Positions 16,121 through 34,638 of a stretch of DNA of 64,000 bases are shown one piece after another; the first letter of the stretch is position 1; every line of letters begins with the position of its first letter. Position numbers and translations under genes: made by a program. The notes beneath the pieces were generated by a model. It was not told the origin of the DNA and made no database searches. It saw nothing but the letters and a program-made list of their open reading frames with translations. This DNA is from Conexibacter woesei DSM 14684. Its GTDB lineage: Bacteria > Actinomycetota > Thermoleophilia > Solirubrobacterales > Solirubrobacteraceae. The stretch is from the NCBI RefSeq assembly GCF_000025265.1, contig NC_013739.1:3472001-3536000 (forward strand), written 5' to 3'.

Positions 16121-16561
16121 GGACGCGGCGGCGCCGCAGGAGGCGCAGACGCCGTCGACGACGAGCGCCGCGCGATCGGGCGCGAAGCCCGCGGCGCGGG
16201 CCGCGTCCATCACGGCGCCCAGCTCGACTCTGGCGTCGAGGTCCTGGACTCTGCCGCACGTGCGGCAGATCACGTGATGGTGGTCGACGGTGCGCGAGTC
16301 GAACAGGACCGCGCCGCCGCCGGAGTTGACGCGCCGCACGATGCCGAGCTGCTCGAACAGCTCCAGCGTCGCATAGACGGTCGGCAGCGACGTGCCCGGG
16401 AGCGTTCTGGTGACCGCGCCGAGCACCTCTTCCGCCGTCACGTGCTGATCGCGCGAGCGCAGCATCCGGTTGATCACCAGCCGCTGCGAGGTGACACGCT
16501 GACCACGGGCGCGCAGGCGCTCGATCAGGTCGTTGTCGACGGACTCCAGATCGGTCGTCAC
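16112..16561 (-). CDS. Fur-family metalloregulator
   Basis: A 149-residue Fur/Zur/PerR-type repressor. The winged helix is residues 1-85 (QRVTSQRLVINRML and SLPTVYATLELFEQLGIV). The dimerisation/metal domain starts with DHHHVICRTCG, and structural zinc cysteine pairs are CRTC (near 98) and CASC (near 138). Which metal or signal it senses cannot be decided from sequence; the neighbourhood offers no transporter clue. Its last codons and stop lie in the right copy of a 20-bp direct repeat, suggesting its 3' end served as an integration target without loss of coding. A palindrome upstream may allow self-control. Confidence 0.88.
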   Translation of the reverse strand: MTTDLESVDNDLIERLRARGQRVTSQRLVINRMLRSRDQHVTAEEVLGAVTRTLPGTSLPTVYATLELFEQLGIVRRVNSGGGAVLFDSRTVDHHHVICRTCGRVQDLDARVELGAVMDAARAAGFAPDRAALVVDGVCASCGAAASAG

Positions 16562-16582
16562 GCGCCGGATGATACTGAATGT

Positions 16583-16602
16583 TTAGGGGCGCCCTTTTCT
16601 AA
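16583..16602. promoter_or_regulatory. Palindrome upstream of the Fur-family gene
   Basis: An inverted repeat with an 8-bp GGGCGCCC core (16587-16594) and outer TTAG/CTAA arms lies 22 nt upstream of the fur start, in the locally AT-richer gap before the DUF1707 gene's end. It could be the regulator's own operator. It does not match the classic AT-rich Fur box. Confidence 0.3.
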
Positions 16603-16633
16603 GCGACTTGCGATAGCCGCGCCGGGCCCGCCG

Positions 16634-17281
16634 TCAGCGGTCGGAGCGGTCGGCGCCGTCGTCAAGCCGGTCATCGGCGCCGCGCTCGCGCTCTCGATCG
16701 CGGCGGCGTCTCTTCGGGGTGTGGACGTCGATCCCGCCCATCAGGCCGAGCGCGCGCACACGGACGACGGGAGCGCCGGGACGGGGGACGCCTTCGACCC
16801 GCTCGTCCTTGCCGCCCATCAGCACGAAGCCGTTCACCTCGACCTCGACGCCTTCGGGGACGCAGACGTCGACGGCGCCCATCACGGCGATCGCGGTGAT
16901 CTGCACCTCGCCGCTCTCGAGGATCGCGTTGCGCAGGTCGACGTCGACGCCGCCCATCACGGCGAGCGCGTGCACGCGCTCGCCGACGCGCCAGCGCCCG
17001 CGGCGGCTCGACCCGCCCATCACGGCGATGAACCACGACGTCCGCCGGCGCGCTCTCGCCGCCGGCGCGGCGGAGGCACCGAGCACGTCGCCCTCGCCGG
17101 GCGCGACGAGGTCAGCGGTGACCGGCACCAGCTCCTCGCGCGTGGTCGCCGACCAGGCGCGTTCGAGCCGGTCTGTCAGCTCCTCCAGCGTCAGACGGCC
17201 GTCGGCGGCGGCGTCGCGCAGCAGCGCGGCCGCCTGTTCGCGATCGGCGTCGGAAGCTCGCAGCGCTGGGGGCTCGGCCAT
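16634..17281 (-). CDS. DUF1707 / LiaF-like C-terminal domain protein
   Basis: A 215-residue protein typical of actinobacteria. The N-terminal DUF1707 (SHOCT-like) segment reads RASDADREQAAALLRDAAADG, then LTLEELTDRLERAWSA. The C-terminal half is a repetitive beta-structure domain with three MGG/MGA turns (IAVMGGSSRRG, LAVMGGVDVDL, IAVMGAVDVCVP), like the LiaF/DUF2154 domain. It ends in a highly charged Arg/Asp tail. No enzyme motif is present; relatives are linked to envelope stress sensing, which is only suggestive here. A GTG 9 nt upstream of the ATG at 17281 is an alternative start. Confidence 0.85.
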   Translation of the reverse strand: MAEPPALRASDADREQAAALLRDAAADGRLTLEELTDRLERAWSATTREELVPVTADLVAPGEGDVLGASAAPAARARRRTSWFIAVMGGSSRRGRWRVGERVHALAVMGGVDVDLRNAILESGEVQITAIAVMGAVDVCVPEGVEVEVNGFVLMGGKDERVEGVPRPGAPVVRVRALGLMGGIDVHTPKRRRRDRERERGADDRLDDGADRSDR

Positions 17282-17362
17282 CGGCGTCACCCTAGCGACT
17301 GGCGCCCACGTTCCGACAGATGCCGCATGCCGAACGACGACGCGCGACCTAGGATGAGCAGC

Positions 17363-18469
17363 ATGGAGATCCGTGCAGCAGTGCTGGAGGAGTTCGGCGC
17401 CCCGCTCGTCGTGCAGACCGTCGAGCTGGCCGAGCCAGGCCCCGGGGAAGTGCTCGTGCGCCTCGTCGCGTGCGGCGTCTGCCACACCGACATGTACACC
17501 GCCAGCGGCGCCGACCCGTCCGGCTACGCGCCGTGCGTGCTCGGGCACGAGGGCGCCGGCGTCGTCGAGCGCGTCGGCTCCGACGTGACGCTGGTGAGAC
17601 CGGGCGACCACGTCGTGACGCTGTTCTCGCCGCAGTGCGGCGAGTGCGTCCACTGCCTCAGCCCGAAGACGAACCTCTGCATGAAGATCCGCGAGCAGCA
17701 GAACAAGGGCTACCTGCCGGACGGGACGACGCGACTTCGACGCGGAGGGCAGGAGCTGCGCCACTTCATGGGCACGAGCACGTTCGCCGAGTACACGGTG
17801 ATGCCCGAGATCGCGCTCGCGAAGATCGACCCGGAGGCGCCGCTGGAGGGCGCGGCGCTGTTCGCCTGCGGCCTCTCGACCGGCCTCGGCGCGGCGCTCA
17901 GAACGGCGAAGGTCGAGCCGGGCTCGACCGCCGTCGTCTTCGGCGCCGGGATGGTCGGCCTCGGGGCGGTCGCCGGCGCGCGGATGGCCGGCGCGGAGCG
18001 GATCGTCTGCGTCGACCTCTCGCAGGATCGGCTGGAGCTGGCGAGAGGGCAGGGCGCGACCGACCTGATCGTCGGCGGCCCCGACACGGTCCAGCAGATC
18101 CTCGACATGACCGGCGGCTTCGGCGCCGACTACACGTTCGAGGCGACCGGGCTCGTGAGCGTGATGAGACAGGCGGTCGAGTCCGCACGGATGGGGTGGG
18201 GGCTGTGCACCGTCGCCGGCGTCGCGGGCAAGGGCGAGCACCTCGAGGTGATCCCGCGCTGGCTGATCCAGGGCCGCCGGATCGCCGGCTCCTCCTTCGG
18301 CGGCCTCAAGGGCCGCGACGACGTGCCCGCCCTGATCGACCGCTGGATGGCCGGCGAGCTCGACGTCGATCCGTTCATCTCGCATCGCATCTCGCTCGAC
18401 CAGGTCAACGAGGGCTTCGACCTGATGCACGCGCAGGACGGCATCCGCAGCGTCATCGCGTTCGACTGA
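17363..18469 (+). CDS. Zinc-dependent class III-type alcohol dehydrogenase (formaldehyde/thiol-adduct dehydrogenase-like)
   Basis: A 368-residue medium-chain dehydrogenase. Catalytic zinc ligands are Cys40 (GVCHTD), His62-Glu63 (GHEGAG) and probably Cys169. Structural zinc cysteines are 92, 95, 98 and 106. The NAD-binding fold shows VFGAGMVGLGAV. The best family match is NAD-dependent S-(hydroxymethyl)glutathione or mycothiol dehydrogenase, which oxidises formaldehyde adducts. Actinobacteria usually use mycothiol, but the thiol cannot be read from sequence. AGGA lies 8 nt upstream of ATG 17363; an in-frame ATG at 17354 is an alternative. It diverges from the DUF1707 gene. Confidence 0.9.
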   Translation: MEIRAAVLEEFGAPLVVQTVELAEPGPGEVLVRLVACGVCHTDMYTASGADPSGYAPCVLGHEGAGVVERVGSDVTLVRPGDHVVTLFSPQCGECVHCLSPKTNLCMKIREQQNKGYLPDGTTRLRRGGQELRHFMGTSTFAEYTVMPEIALAKIDPEAPLEGAALFACGLSTGLGAALRTAKVEPGSTAVVFGAGMVGLGAVAGARMAGAERIVCVDLSQDRLELARGQGATDLIVGGPDTVQQILDMTGGFGADYTFEATGLVSVMRQAVESARMGWGLCTVAGVAGKGEHLEVIPRWLIQGRRIAGSSFGGLKGRDDVPALIDRWMAGELDVDPFISHRISLDQVNEGFDLMHAQDGIRSVIAFD

Positions 18470-19841
<1,372 letters not shown>

Positions 19842-19846
19842 GATAA

Positions 19847-21784
<1,938 letters not shown>

Positions 21785-21785
21785 G

Positions 21786-22049
21786 TCAGCTGCCTCCTGC
21801 GACGGGGATCAGAAGCGCGACCTCGTCGCCGTCGGCGAGCGCGTCATCGTGCGCGACGTGGCTGCCGGCACGCACCGGCAGCGCCGCGCCGAGCGCCGGC
21901 GCCAGCTCCGGCTGCTCGCCGGCGAGCCGGTCGAGCAGCTGGCCGACGGTGGCGCCGTCGGGGAGGTCGAGCGTGAGCTGAGGTGCCGCCGCGAGGCGGG
22001 CGAGTGCCGCTGCGAAGCGCACCTTCACACGCATGGGGCGAGCGTACAT
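21786..22049 (-). CDS. MoaD/ThiS-family ubiquitin-like sulfur-carrier-type protein ending in GGS
   Basis: An 87-residue beta-grasp protein. The fold markers are VKVRFAAALARL, LPDGATVGQLLDRL and DEVALLIPVAGGS. In MoaD/ThiS the terminal Gly-Gly is adenylated and thiocarboxylated; here one serine follows it, so activation would need trimming or does not occur. ATG 22049 is 7 nt after the aldo-keto reductase stop; ATG 22034 is an alternative that gives the more usual MRVKVRF start. It sits between an aldo-keto reductase and an acetamidase with 1-8 nt gaps, not beside molybdopterin or thiamine genes, so its pathway is unclear. Confidence 0.8.
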   Translation of the reverse strand: MYARPMRVKVRFAAALARLAAAPQLTLDLPDGATVGQLLDRLAGEQPELAPALGAALPVRAGSHVAHDDALADGDEVALLIPVAGGS

Positions 22050-22056
22050 CGCAGCG

Positions 22057-23046
<990 letters not shown>

Positions 23047-23187
23047 TCGATTCTCTCTCGATAGAGGGTGATCTTGGTCTCAGCCTCGTTGCCCGCACCG
23101 TCGCGGACGAGCGCCGCGTTCGTGTAGCGTGGCCGCACGGGAGAGCGCGAACGCGCCTCATTCTGCGCACACGTGAAGGGGGATTCC

Positions 23188-25200
23188 GTGTCGAGCAAAC
23201 GGTCGGATCGAGTACGGCGGCTGCGCCGTGGCGGACTGCTCGCGACGTTGGGGGCGCTGCTGGTGATGGCCGGCGGCAGCCCGGCGCAGGCGGTCTTCGG
23301 ACCGCCCGGCGAGGTCACGATCAGCTTTTGGTGCCCGCCTCCGCAGCAGTTCATCCCGGACGCCGCGAGCGCGCAGCAGCGCATGCAGCAGATCAAGGAC
23401 GCCGGTTTCAACCTCGTCACGACGAACGCCTGCGACCTCGGCGAGTGGCCGGTCGAGGTCACCAGACGCGCGCTCGTCGCGGCCGACGCGGTCGGGCTGA
23501 AGGCGCTCGTGCACGACGAGCGCTTCAGAAGAGCGGCGGAGACCGGCGACACGTCGGGCGTCCCGGGCGTCGCCAGAGACTTCGCCGGCTACCCCGCCGT
23601 CGCCGGCTATGAGGTCATCGACGAGCCCAGCTACGGCTTCATCCCGGTCGCGGCCGAGATGGTCAGAACGCTGAGAACGCTCGACCCGGCCCACGCCAGC
23701 TACATCAACCTTCTTCCGAGCTGGGATCCGAACCTGCCGGTGCCGTACACGAGATACGTCGGCGACTACCTCAACGCGGTCGACCCGGTCCTGCTCAGCT
23801 ACGACAACTACCTCTGGCCGACGATGTACACGAACCTCATCACGATCCGTGACGAGGCGAGAAGACGTGGGATCCCGTTCTGGAACGTCGTGCTCGCGAC
23901 GGCGCACGGCAGATTCCCGGACCAGCCGACCGCCCCGCAGATGCTGTGGGAGGGGATGCAGACGCTCGCGTACGGCGGCACGGGAATACTGTGGTTCGTC
24001 TACTGGGACATGATCGACCCCGACTTCAGAGAGGCGATGATCGACGCGAGAGGCAACGAGACGCCGCTCTACGCCGAGACCGCCGCGATCAACGCGAAGC
24101 TGAGAACGATCGGCAGACCGCTCGTCGGGGCAAGACACGTCAGGACGTTCCAGACCGGGCCCGATCCGCTGCCGGCCGGCGGTGTCCGCCGTCAGCCGCA
24201 GACGCCGGTGTTCGGCGACGACAACGCGCCGATGACGATCGGCGTCTTCGAGGACGACAGCTACGTCTACTCGCTCGTCACCAGCCGTGACACGGCATCC
24301 GCCCGCACTGCGAACACGCGGCTGAAGTACAACGCGACGCTGCCGCAGCGGCTGACCGGTCCGGGCAGCTGGACGACGGTCAGCCCGACGAGCACCGGCG
24401 GTGGGCTCGCCGCCGTCAGCGCGTCGCTGGCGCCGGGCGACGCCGTTCTCTATCGCGTCGCCAAGCCGCTCGCGAGAGTCGACGACGAGGTCGTGATCGG
24501 CCGGGTGCGCAACAACCACGGCACGCTTCACTCGGTCGACTCCGCCGGCGGCGTCACCTACATGGGCCCGGCGCCGTGGGGCACCTGCCCGCCGGGCTAC
24601 GGCGAGGCCGGGCGCTACGAGCGTCCCAACGGCTTCTGGGTCTGCACGCGCAGCGACCTCGCCGGCCGCGGCGTCTACGTCGGGAACGTCGTCAACAACG
24701 GCAGCGAGCTCGTCCGCGTGCAGAACGGCAACGCGCTCCCGCTCGGCCCGAAGGCGTGGAGCGGCTGCACGAACACGAGCAGATTCGTCGCCCAGCTGCT
24801 GGAGTCGAACGGCTTCTGGGTCTGTCTCGACGCGGCCGACCGCAGAGGCCCGGAGGCGGTGGTCGGGCTGGTGCGCGCGAACGACGGGCAGCTGTACGCG
24901 ACCGACTACGCCAACGGCACCTACCACGTCGGCTCCGGCGGCTGGGGCGCCTGTCCCGGCGGCTACGGCTACGTCGGCAAGTACGAGGCGGTCAACGGCT
25001 TCTGGCTCTGCGCTCGCAGCGACCTCGTGCCGAGAACGTTCCTCGTCGGCAACGTCGTCGCCAACGCCGCGACGCTCTTCAGCGTCACATGGGGCGCCGT
25101 CAGCGCGATCCACTACCCGGCGGCGTGGAACGACTGCAGAGGCGGGAGACTGCTCGGCAACCTCGTCGTCTCGAACGGCTTCTGGCTCTGCCAGCAGTGA
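23188..25200 (+). CDS. Secreted glycoside-hydrolase-like protein with four C-terminal NGFW(V/L)C repeats
   Basis: A 670-residue exported protein. The signal peptide ends near residue 35 (GSPAQAV). The catalytic part (about 40-330) is TIM-barrel-like: Glu146 in VIDEPSYG sits where the acid/base of GH42/GH5-type enzymes lies, and Glu255 in LWEGMQTLAYGGTGILWF may be the second carboxylate. A beta domain follows (to about 435). Then come four roughly 60-residue repeats, each ending in NGFW(V/L)C (Asn at 481, 541, 603 and 663) with a second cysteine upstream; these resemble a binding module I do not recognise. GTG 23188 follows AGGGGG by 5 nt; GTG 23173 is an alternative. AGA is the main Arg codon. 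Confidence 0.8.
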   Translation: MSSKRSDRVRRLRRGGLLATLGALLVMAGGSPAQAVFGPPGEVTISFWCPPPQQFIPDAASAQQRMQQIKDAGFNLVTTNACDLGEWPVEVTRRALVAADAVGLKALVHDERFRRAAETGDTSGVPGVARDFAGYPAVAGYEVIDEPSYGFIPVAAEMVRTLRTLDPAHASYINLLPSWDPNLPVPYTRYVGDYLNAVDPVLLSYDNYLWPTMYTNLITIRDEARRRGIPFWNVVLATAHGRFPDQPTAPQMLWEGMQTLAYGGTGILWFVYWDMIDPDFREAMIDARGNETPLYAETAAINAKLRTIGRPLVGARHVRTFQTGPDPLPAGGVRRQPQTPVFGDDNAPMTIGVFEDDSYVYSLVTSRDTASARTANTRLKYNATLPQRLTGPGSWTTVSPTSTGGGLAAVSASLAPGDAVLYRVAKPLARVDDEVVIGRVRNNHGTLHSVDSAGGVTYMGPAPWGTCPPGYGEAGRYERPNGFWVCTRSDLAGRGVYVGNVVNNGSELVRVQNGNALPLGPKAWSGCTNTSRFVAQLLESNGFWVCLDAADRRGPEAVVGLVRANDGQLYATDYANGTYHVGSGGWGACPGGYGYVGKYEAVNGFWLCARSDLVPRTFLVGNVVANAATLFSVTWGAVSAIHYPAAWNDCRGGRLLGNLVVSNGFWLCQQ

Positions 25201-25215
25201 CAACCACGCGCCACG

Positions 25216-25244
25216 CGGCAGGGCGGTCGTCAGACGCCCTGCCG
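25216..25244. terminator. Bidirectional hairpin
   Basis: A perfect 10-bp stem (25216-25225 with 25235-25244) and a 9-nt loop lie between the convergent stop codons of the glycoside-hydrolase-like gene (25200) and the small SH3-like gene (25249). It is likely to terminate both. Confidence 0.65.
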
Positions 25245-25248
25245 GAGA

Positions 25249-25515
25249 TCAGCACAGGTAGTTGCCGTTGACGTAGCCCGAGCTGAGGAGGGCGAAAGAG
25301 TAGCCATGGTAGAAGTTTCCGGCTGCGGGACTCCACACTTGGAAGGTCGTCCCGTTCCCCATCCACCCATATATCGGCGAGCTGGGATTTGGCGCCGACC
25401 GAAGGGGCGCGGGACCATTACAAATCGTGGAGGCGGATGCCGTCGCTGACGTACCGCCCAACACTGCGAGCGCACAGACCAAGACCAAGCCCAGCGCCAT
25501 CTTCAACCTCGACAT
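25249..25515 (-). CDS. Small secreted SH3-like protein
   Basis: An 88-residue exported protein. The signal peptide ends near residue 29 (SATASAST). The mature part resembles a bacterial SH3 fold: APLRSAPNPSSPIYG, then GTTFQVW and GYVNGNYLC, with one cysteine at each end (CNG near 32 and the last residue) that could form a disulfide. Similar small secreted SH3-like proteins are common in actinobacteria and their function is generally unknown. Base composition is lower in GC than its neighbours. GGGGGAG precedes the ATG, and a promoter plus a perfect palindrome lie upstream. Confidence 0.78.
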   Translation of the reverse strand: MSRLKMALGLVLVCALAVLGGTSATASASTICNGPAPLRSAPNPSSPIYGWMGNGTTFQVWSPAAGNFYHGYSFALLSSGYVNGNYLC

Positions 25516-25535
25516 GACGAGTCTCCCCCTGCGGA

Positions 25536-25553
25536 CCGGACCTTTTGGTCCGG
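25536..25553. promoter_or_regulatory. Perfect inverted repeat in the leader of the SH3-like gene
   Basis: CCGGACC and GGTCCGG flank a TTTT loop (18 bp in total), 21 nt before the start codon and downstream of the predicted promoter. It may be an operator, or an mRNA hairpin affecting stability or translation. Confidence 0.5.
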
Positions 25554-25569
25554 ATTTACGAGTGTAGTA

Positions 25570-25598
25570 AGCCTAAGTAAAGGTAGAGCGACGGTCAA
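25570..25598 (-). promoter_or_regulatory. Candidate promoter for the SH3-like gene
   Basis: On the minus strand TTGACC (25598-25593) and TAGGCT (25575-25570) are separated by 17 nt in an AT-richer stretch. Transcription would begin near 25563 and include the palindrome at 25536-25553. Confidence 0.45.
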
Positions 25599-25714
25599 GG
25601 TTCCGGCTCGCGCGACACGCGCCGCTGGGAAGTCAAGGCCGACGACAGCGCGGGGTCGCCGGGCGGCGAGCGAGGGGGCGGCGTGAGCCGGGAGCGGGTA
25701 GACCCGTTGCCAGC

Positions 25715-26948
25715 GTGGCCGCCGACCCCCGGACATCGCAGGTTCACGAGCGGCGCGCGATCTGGCTGCTGGGCCTGCCGACCTTCGGGCTGGCGCTGTC
25801 GATCACCGTCGTCACGACGTACCTGCCGCTGATCGCGCAAGAGTTCACCGACAGCTCGATCGTCGTCGGCGTCCTGATCGGCAGCGAGGGCCTGCTCGCA
25901 CTCGCGCTCCCACTCGTCGTCGGCACCTGGTCGGACCAGCTCAAGTCGCCGATCGGCGGTCGCCTGCCGTTCCTGCTCGTCGCCACGCCGCCGCTCGCGA
26001 TCTCGCTCGCGCTGCTCGGCTTCGCCGGCTCGCTCGTGATCGCGCTCGGGCTCGTCTGGCTCTTCTTCGCCGCCTACTTCGTCGCGTACGAGCCGTACCG
26101 CGCGCTCTACCCCGACCTCGTCTCCGACGCGAACGCCGGCAAGTCGCAGAGCGTGCAGGCGATCTGGCGCGGCGCCGCGACCGGCCTGGCGCTCGTCGCC
26201 GGCGGCCTGCTGTTCGACCTCGAGCCGTGGATCCCGTTCGTCGTCTCGGCGGTCGTGACCGCCGCGGTGATGTTCGTCTTCCTCCACATCATGGTCCGCG
26301 CGCCCGGCCGCAGATGGCACGAGCCGGAGCATCCCAAGCCGCTCGGCGCCGCCGTCCGCGAGCTGCGCTCGCTCGTCGAAGGGCGTCCCGGGCTGCAGGC
26401 GTACCTCGCCGCCAACGCCCTGTGGGAGGCGTCGCTCGGCGCGCTCAAGACGTTCGTGCTGCTGTACGTCACCGTCGGGCTCGGGATCGACGTCGCCGAC
26501 GCGGCGCTGATCGTCGGCGCCGCCGCCACGTTCGTGCTCGGCGGCGCGGTCGTGAGCGGGATCCTCGCCGACCGCTACGGGCAGCTGCCGGTGCTGCGCG
26601 TCACGCTGATCGTCTACGGCTTCGGCCTGCTGATCCCGGCGGTCACGACCGCGACGCTGCCGCTCGCGTTGATAGCGCCGCTGGCGGCGTTCGGCGGCGG
26701 CACGCTGATGACGCTGCCATACGCGCTGCTGATGCCGCACATGCCGGCCGGCTCGCACGGCGCGCTGACCGGCTTCTACAGCCTCAGCCGCGGCATCGGG
26801 ACGATGCTCGGCCCGCTCCTGACCGGGCTCGCCGTCCAGCTGCTGAGAGGCCCGTTCGACGGCACCGAGGGCTATCAGGCGATGTGGCTCGTCTGTGGCG
26901 GGACGGTGCTCGCCAGCCTCTTCTTCGTGCGGCGGATGAGCGCCGCGC

Positions 26949-26965
<17 letters not shown>
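25715..26965 (+). CDS. MFS transporter (sugar/GPH-like or general major facilitator)
   Basis: A 416-residue membrane transporter with about 12 hydrophobic spans. The cytoplasmic loop after helix 2 reads GTWSDQLKSPIGGRLPFLL, which resembles the GSLSDRTRSRWGRRRP motif of sucrose/GPH-type carriers. A second loop (ILADRYGQLP) repeats the pattern in the second half. The substrate is not predictable; a sugar or other small solute is possible. It starts with GTG 25715. It converges on the RlpA-like gene with a 17-nt overlap. Confidence 0.85.
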
Positions 26966-33015
<6,050 letters not shown>

Positions 33016-33139
33016 CGGCCGACCCTACTCCCGCCGACGCGCCACCTGCACAGTCTTTCGTCCATGTGGAACAGCCGCTCGGCGGCACGTTGGACGCCGG
33101 GACGTGGTGCACCGAGGGGGTTCCCTCAATCATGCCTCC

Positions 33140-34627
33140 ATGGAGCAGGTCTCCCCGGCCAGCGCGGCACTGCTGCAGCTCGAATCGCAGGCGGCGCAGA
33201 TGCACGTCGGCTGGCTCGCGCGCGTCGACGCGGGAGCGGGCGGAGCGGCGGTCGACGTCGAGGCGCTGCGCGAGCGGGTCGAGCGGCGGCTGGTCGGCGC
33301 GCCGCGCTTCCGGCGCGTCGTCGCCCGAGCGGACGCGGGCGAGGGCGGCGCGCTCGTCTGGCGCGACGACCCCTCCTTCGCGGTCGCGCGCCACGTCGCC
33401 GTCAGCGATGCGGCGGTGACCGGCGAGGACGAGCTGCGCGGCGTGATCGACCGCTTCCTGTCCGAGCGGCTCGCCCGCGACCGCCCGCTGTGGCGGGTGC
33501 TGGTCGTCCCGCGTCCGCGCGGCGGCGCGGCGATCGTCGGGACGGCGCACCGTGCGCTGCTCGCCGCGCACGAGACGACGACGCTGCGCGAGCTCGTCTT
33601 CGACCGTGGACCGGACGGCGCCGCGGGCGCCGCCGCAGGCAGCGCCGCCGCCCGCGCCGGGGCAGACGCGCTCGCGCTGAGCGAGTTCCGCACGGCGGCG
33701 CGGATGGAAGCGGTGACCGCCGCGCAGCGGGAGCACGGCCGCATCGGGACGACGCTGCGGCACGCGGCGTACACGCGCACCGAGGGCCTGCTCTCCTCAG
33801 CGCCGCCGTCGTTCCTCAACGCGCCGCCGGCGGCGCGACGGGGCGGCGCGCCCGGCGGCGCCGCCGCCGGAGCCTCGACGACGGGCCTCGACCGCCCCGG
33901 CGCGCGCACGATCGCGACCGCGCGGCTGGAGCTCGGGCGGCTGAGGCGGATCGCGGAGCGCACCGAGACCGAGCTGCACGACGTCGTGCTGGCGGTCGCG
34001 GCCGGCGCATTGCGGCGGGTCGCGCTGGCGGCCGGCGAGCAGCCGGCGAACCTGCGCGCGATGGTGCCGGTCGACCCCGCCGGGGAGACCCTCCTGCTCG
34101 GCGACGCGCCGAGCGCGGTGGTCGAGCTGCCCGTCGCCGAGCGGACGCCGCTCACGCGGCTGCGCGCGATTCACGCGACGATGGCCGCGGTTCGGGACCC
34201 GCGCGGAGGACGCGCAAGCGGCGCGCCACGCGGCGCAGGCGCTGGCGGCGGCGACACGGGCCCGGACGAGCGCGGCGCGCGGCCGACGCTGCTCGCCGGC
34301 CCGCCGGACGAGCTGCCGTCACGGCTGGCGCTGGCGGCGCGGCTCTGCAACCTCACGATCCCGAGCGCGCACGGGCCGGAGCGGGCGCTGCAGCTCGCCG
34401 GCGCCCACGTGCGCGCGCTCTTCCCTGTCACACCGGCGCCCGACGACCACGGGCTGACGCTCAGCACGCTCGCGTACGGACGCCACCTCCACGTCACCGC
34501 GGCAGCCGACGCGGCGGCGATCGGCGGGGTCGGGCGGCTGCCGGTGATGCTCGCCGACGCGGTCGAGGAGCTGGCGCTGTCGACCGGCGCGAGCCCCTCG
34601 CGAGGTCTTCCGCAGACGGCTCGCTAG
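33140..34627 (+). CDS. WS/DGAT-like acyltransferase family protein with altered active-site motif
   Basis: A 495-residue protein related to wax ester synthase/diacylglycerol acyltransferases. Family signatures are present: the start SPASAALLQLESQAAQMHVG, the central SFLNAPPAARR (normally NGxxxxxRR), DVVLAVAAGALRR, LRAMVPVDPAGETLLLGD and a late NLTIPS. The catalytic HHxxxDG is replaced by AHRALLA (residues 136-142): the second His is kept but the first His and the Asp-Gly are lost. Several Ala/Gly/Arg-rich inserts occur. It may be inactive, have another acceptor or be regulatory. It lies 11 nt upstream of the next dehydrogenase gene. Confidence 0.78.
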   Translation: MEQVSPASAALLQLESQAAQMHVGWLARVDAGAGGAAVDVEALRERVERRLVGAPRFRRVVARADAGEGGALVWRDDPSFAVARHVAVSDAAVTGEDELRGVIDRFLSERLARDRPLWRVLVVPRPRGGAAIVGTAHRALLAAHETTTLRELVFDRGPDGAAGAAAGSAAARAGADALALSEFRTAARMEAVTAAQREHGRIGTTLRHAAYTRTEGLLSSAPPSFLNAPPAARRGGAPGGAAAGASTTGLDRPGARTIATARLELGRLRRIAERTETELHDVVLAVAAGALRRVALAAGEQPANLRAMVPVDPAGETLLLGDAPSAVVELPVAERTPLTRLRAIHATMAAVRDPRGGRASGAPRGAGAGGGDTGPDERGARPTLLAGPPDELPSRLALAARLCNLTIPSAHGPERALQLAGAHVRALFPVTPAPDDHGLTLSTLAYGRHLHVTAAADAAAIGGVGRLPVMLADAVEELALSTGASPSRGLPQTAR

Positions 34628-34638
34628 CATCCGCCGCC

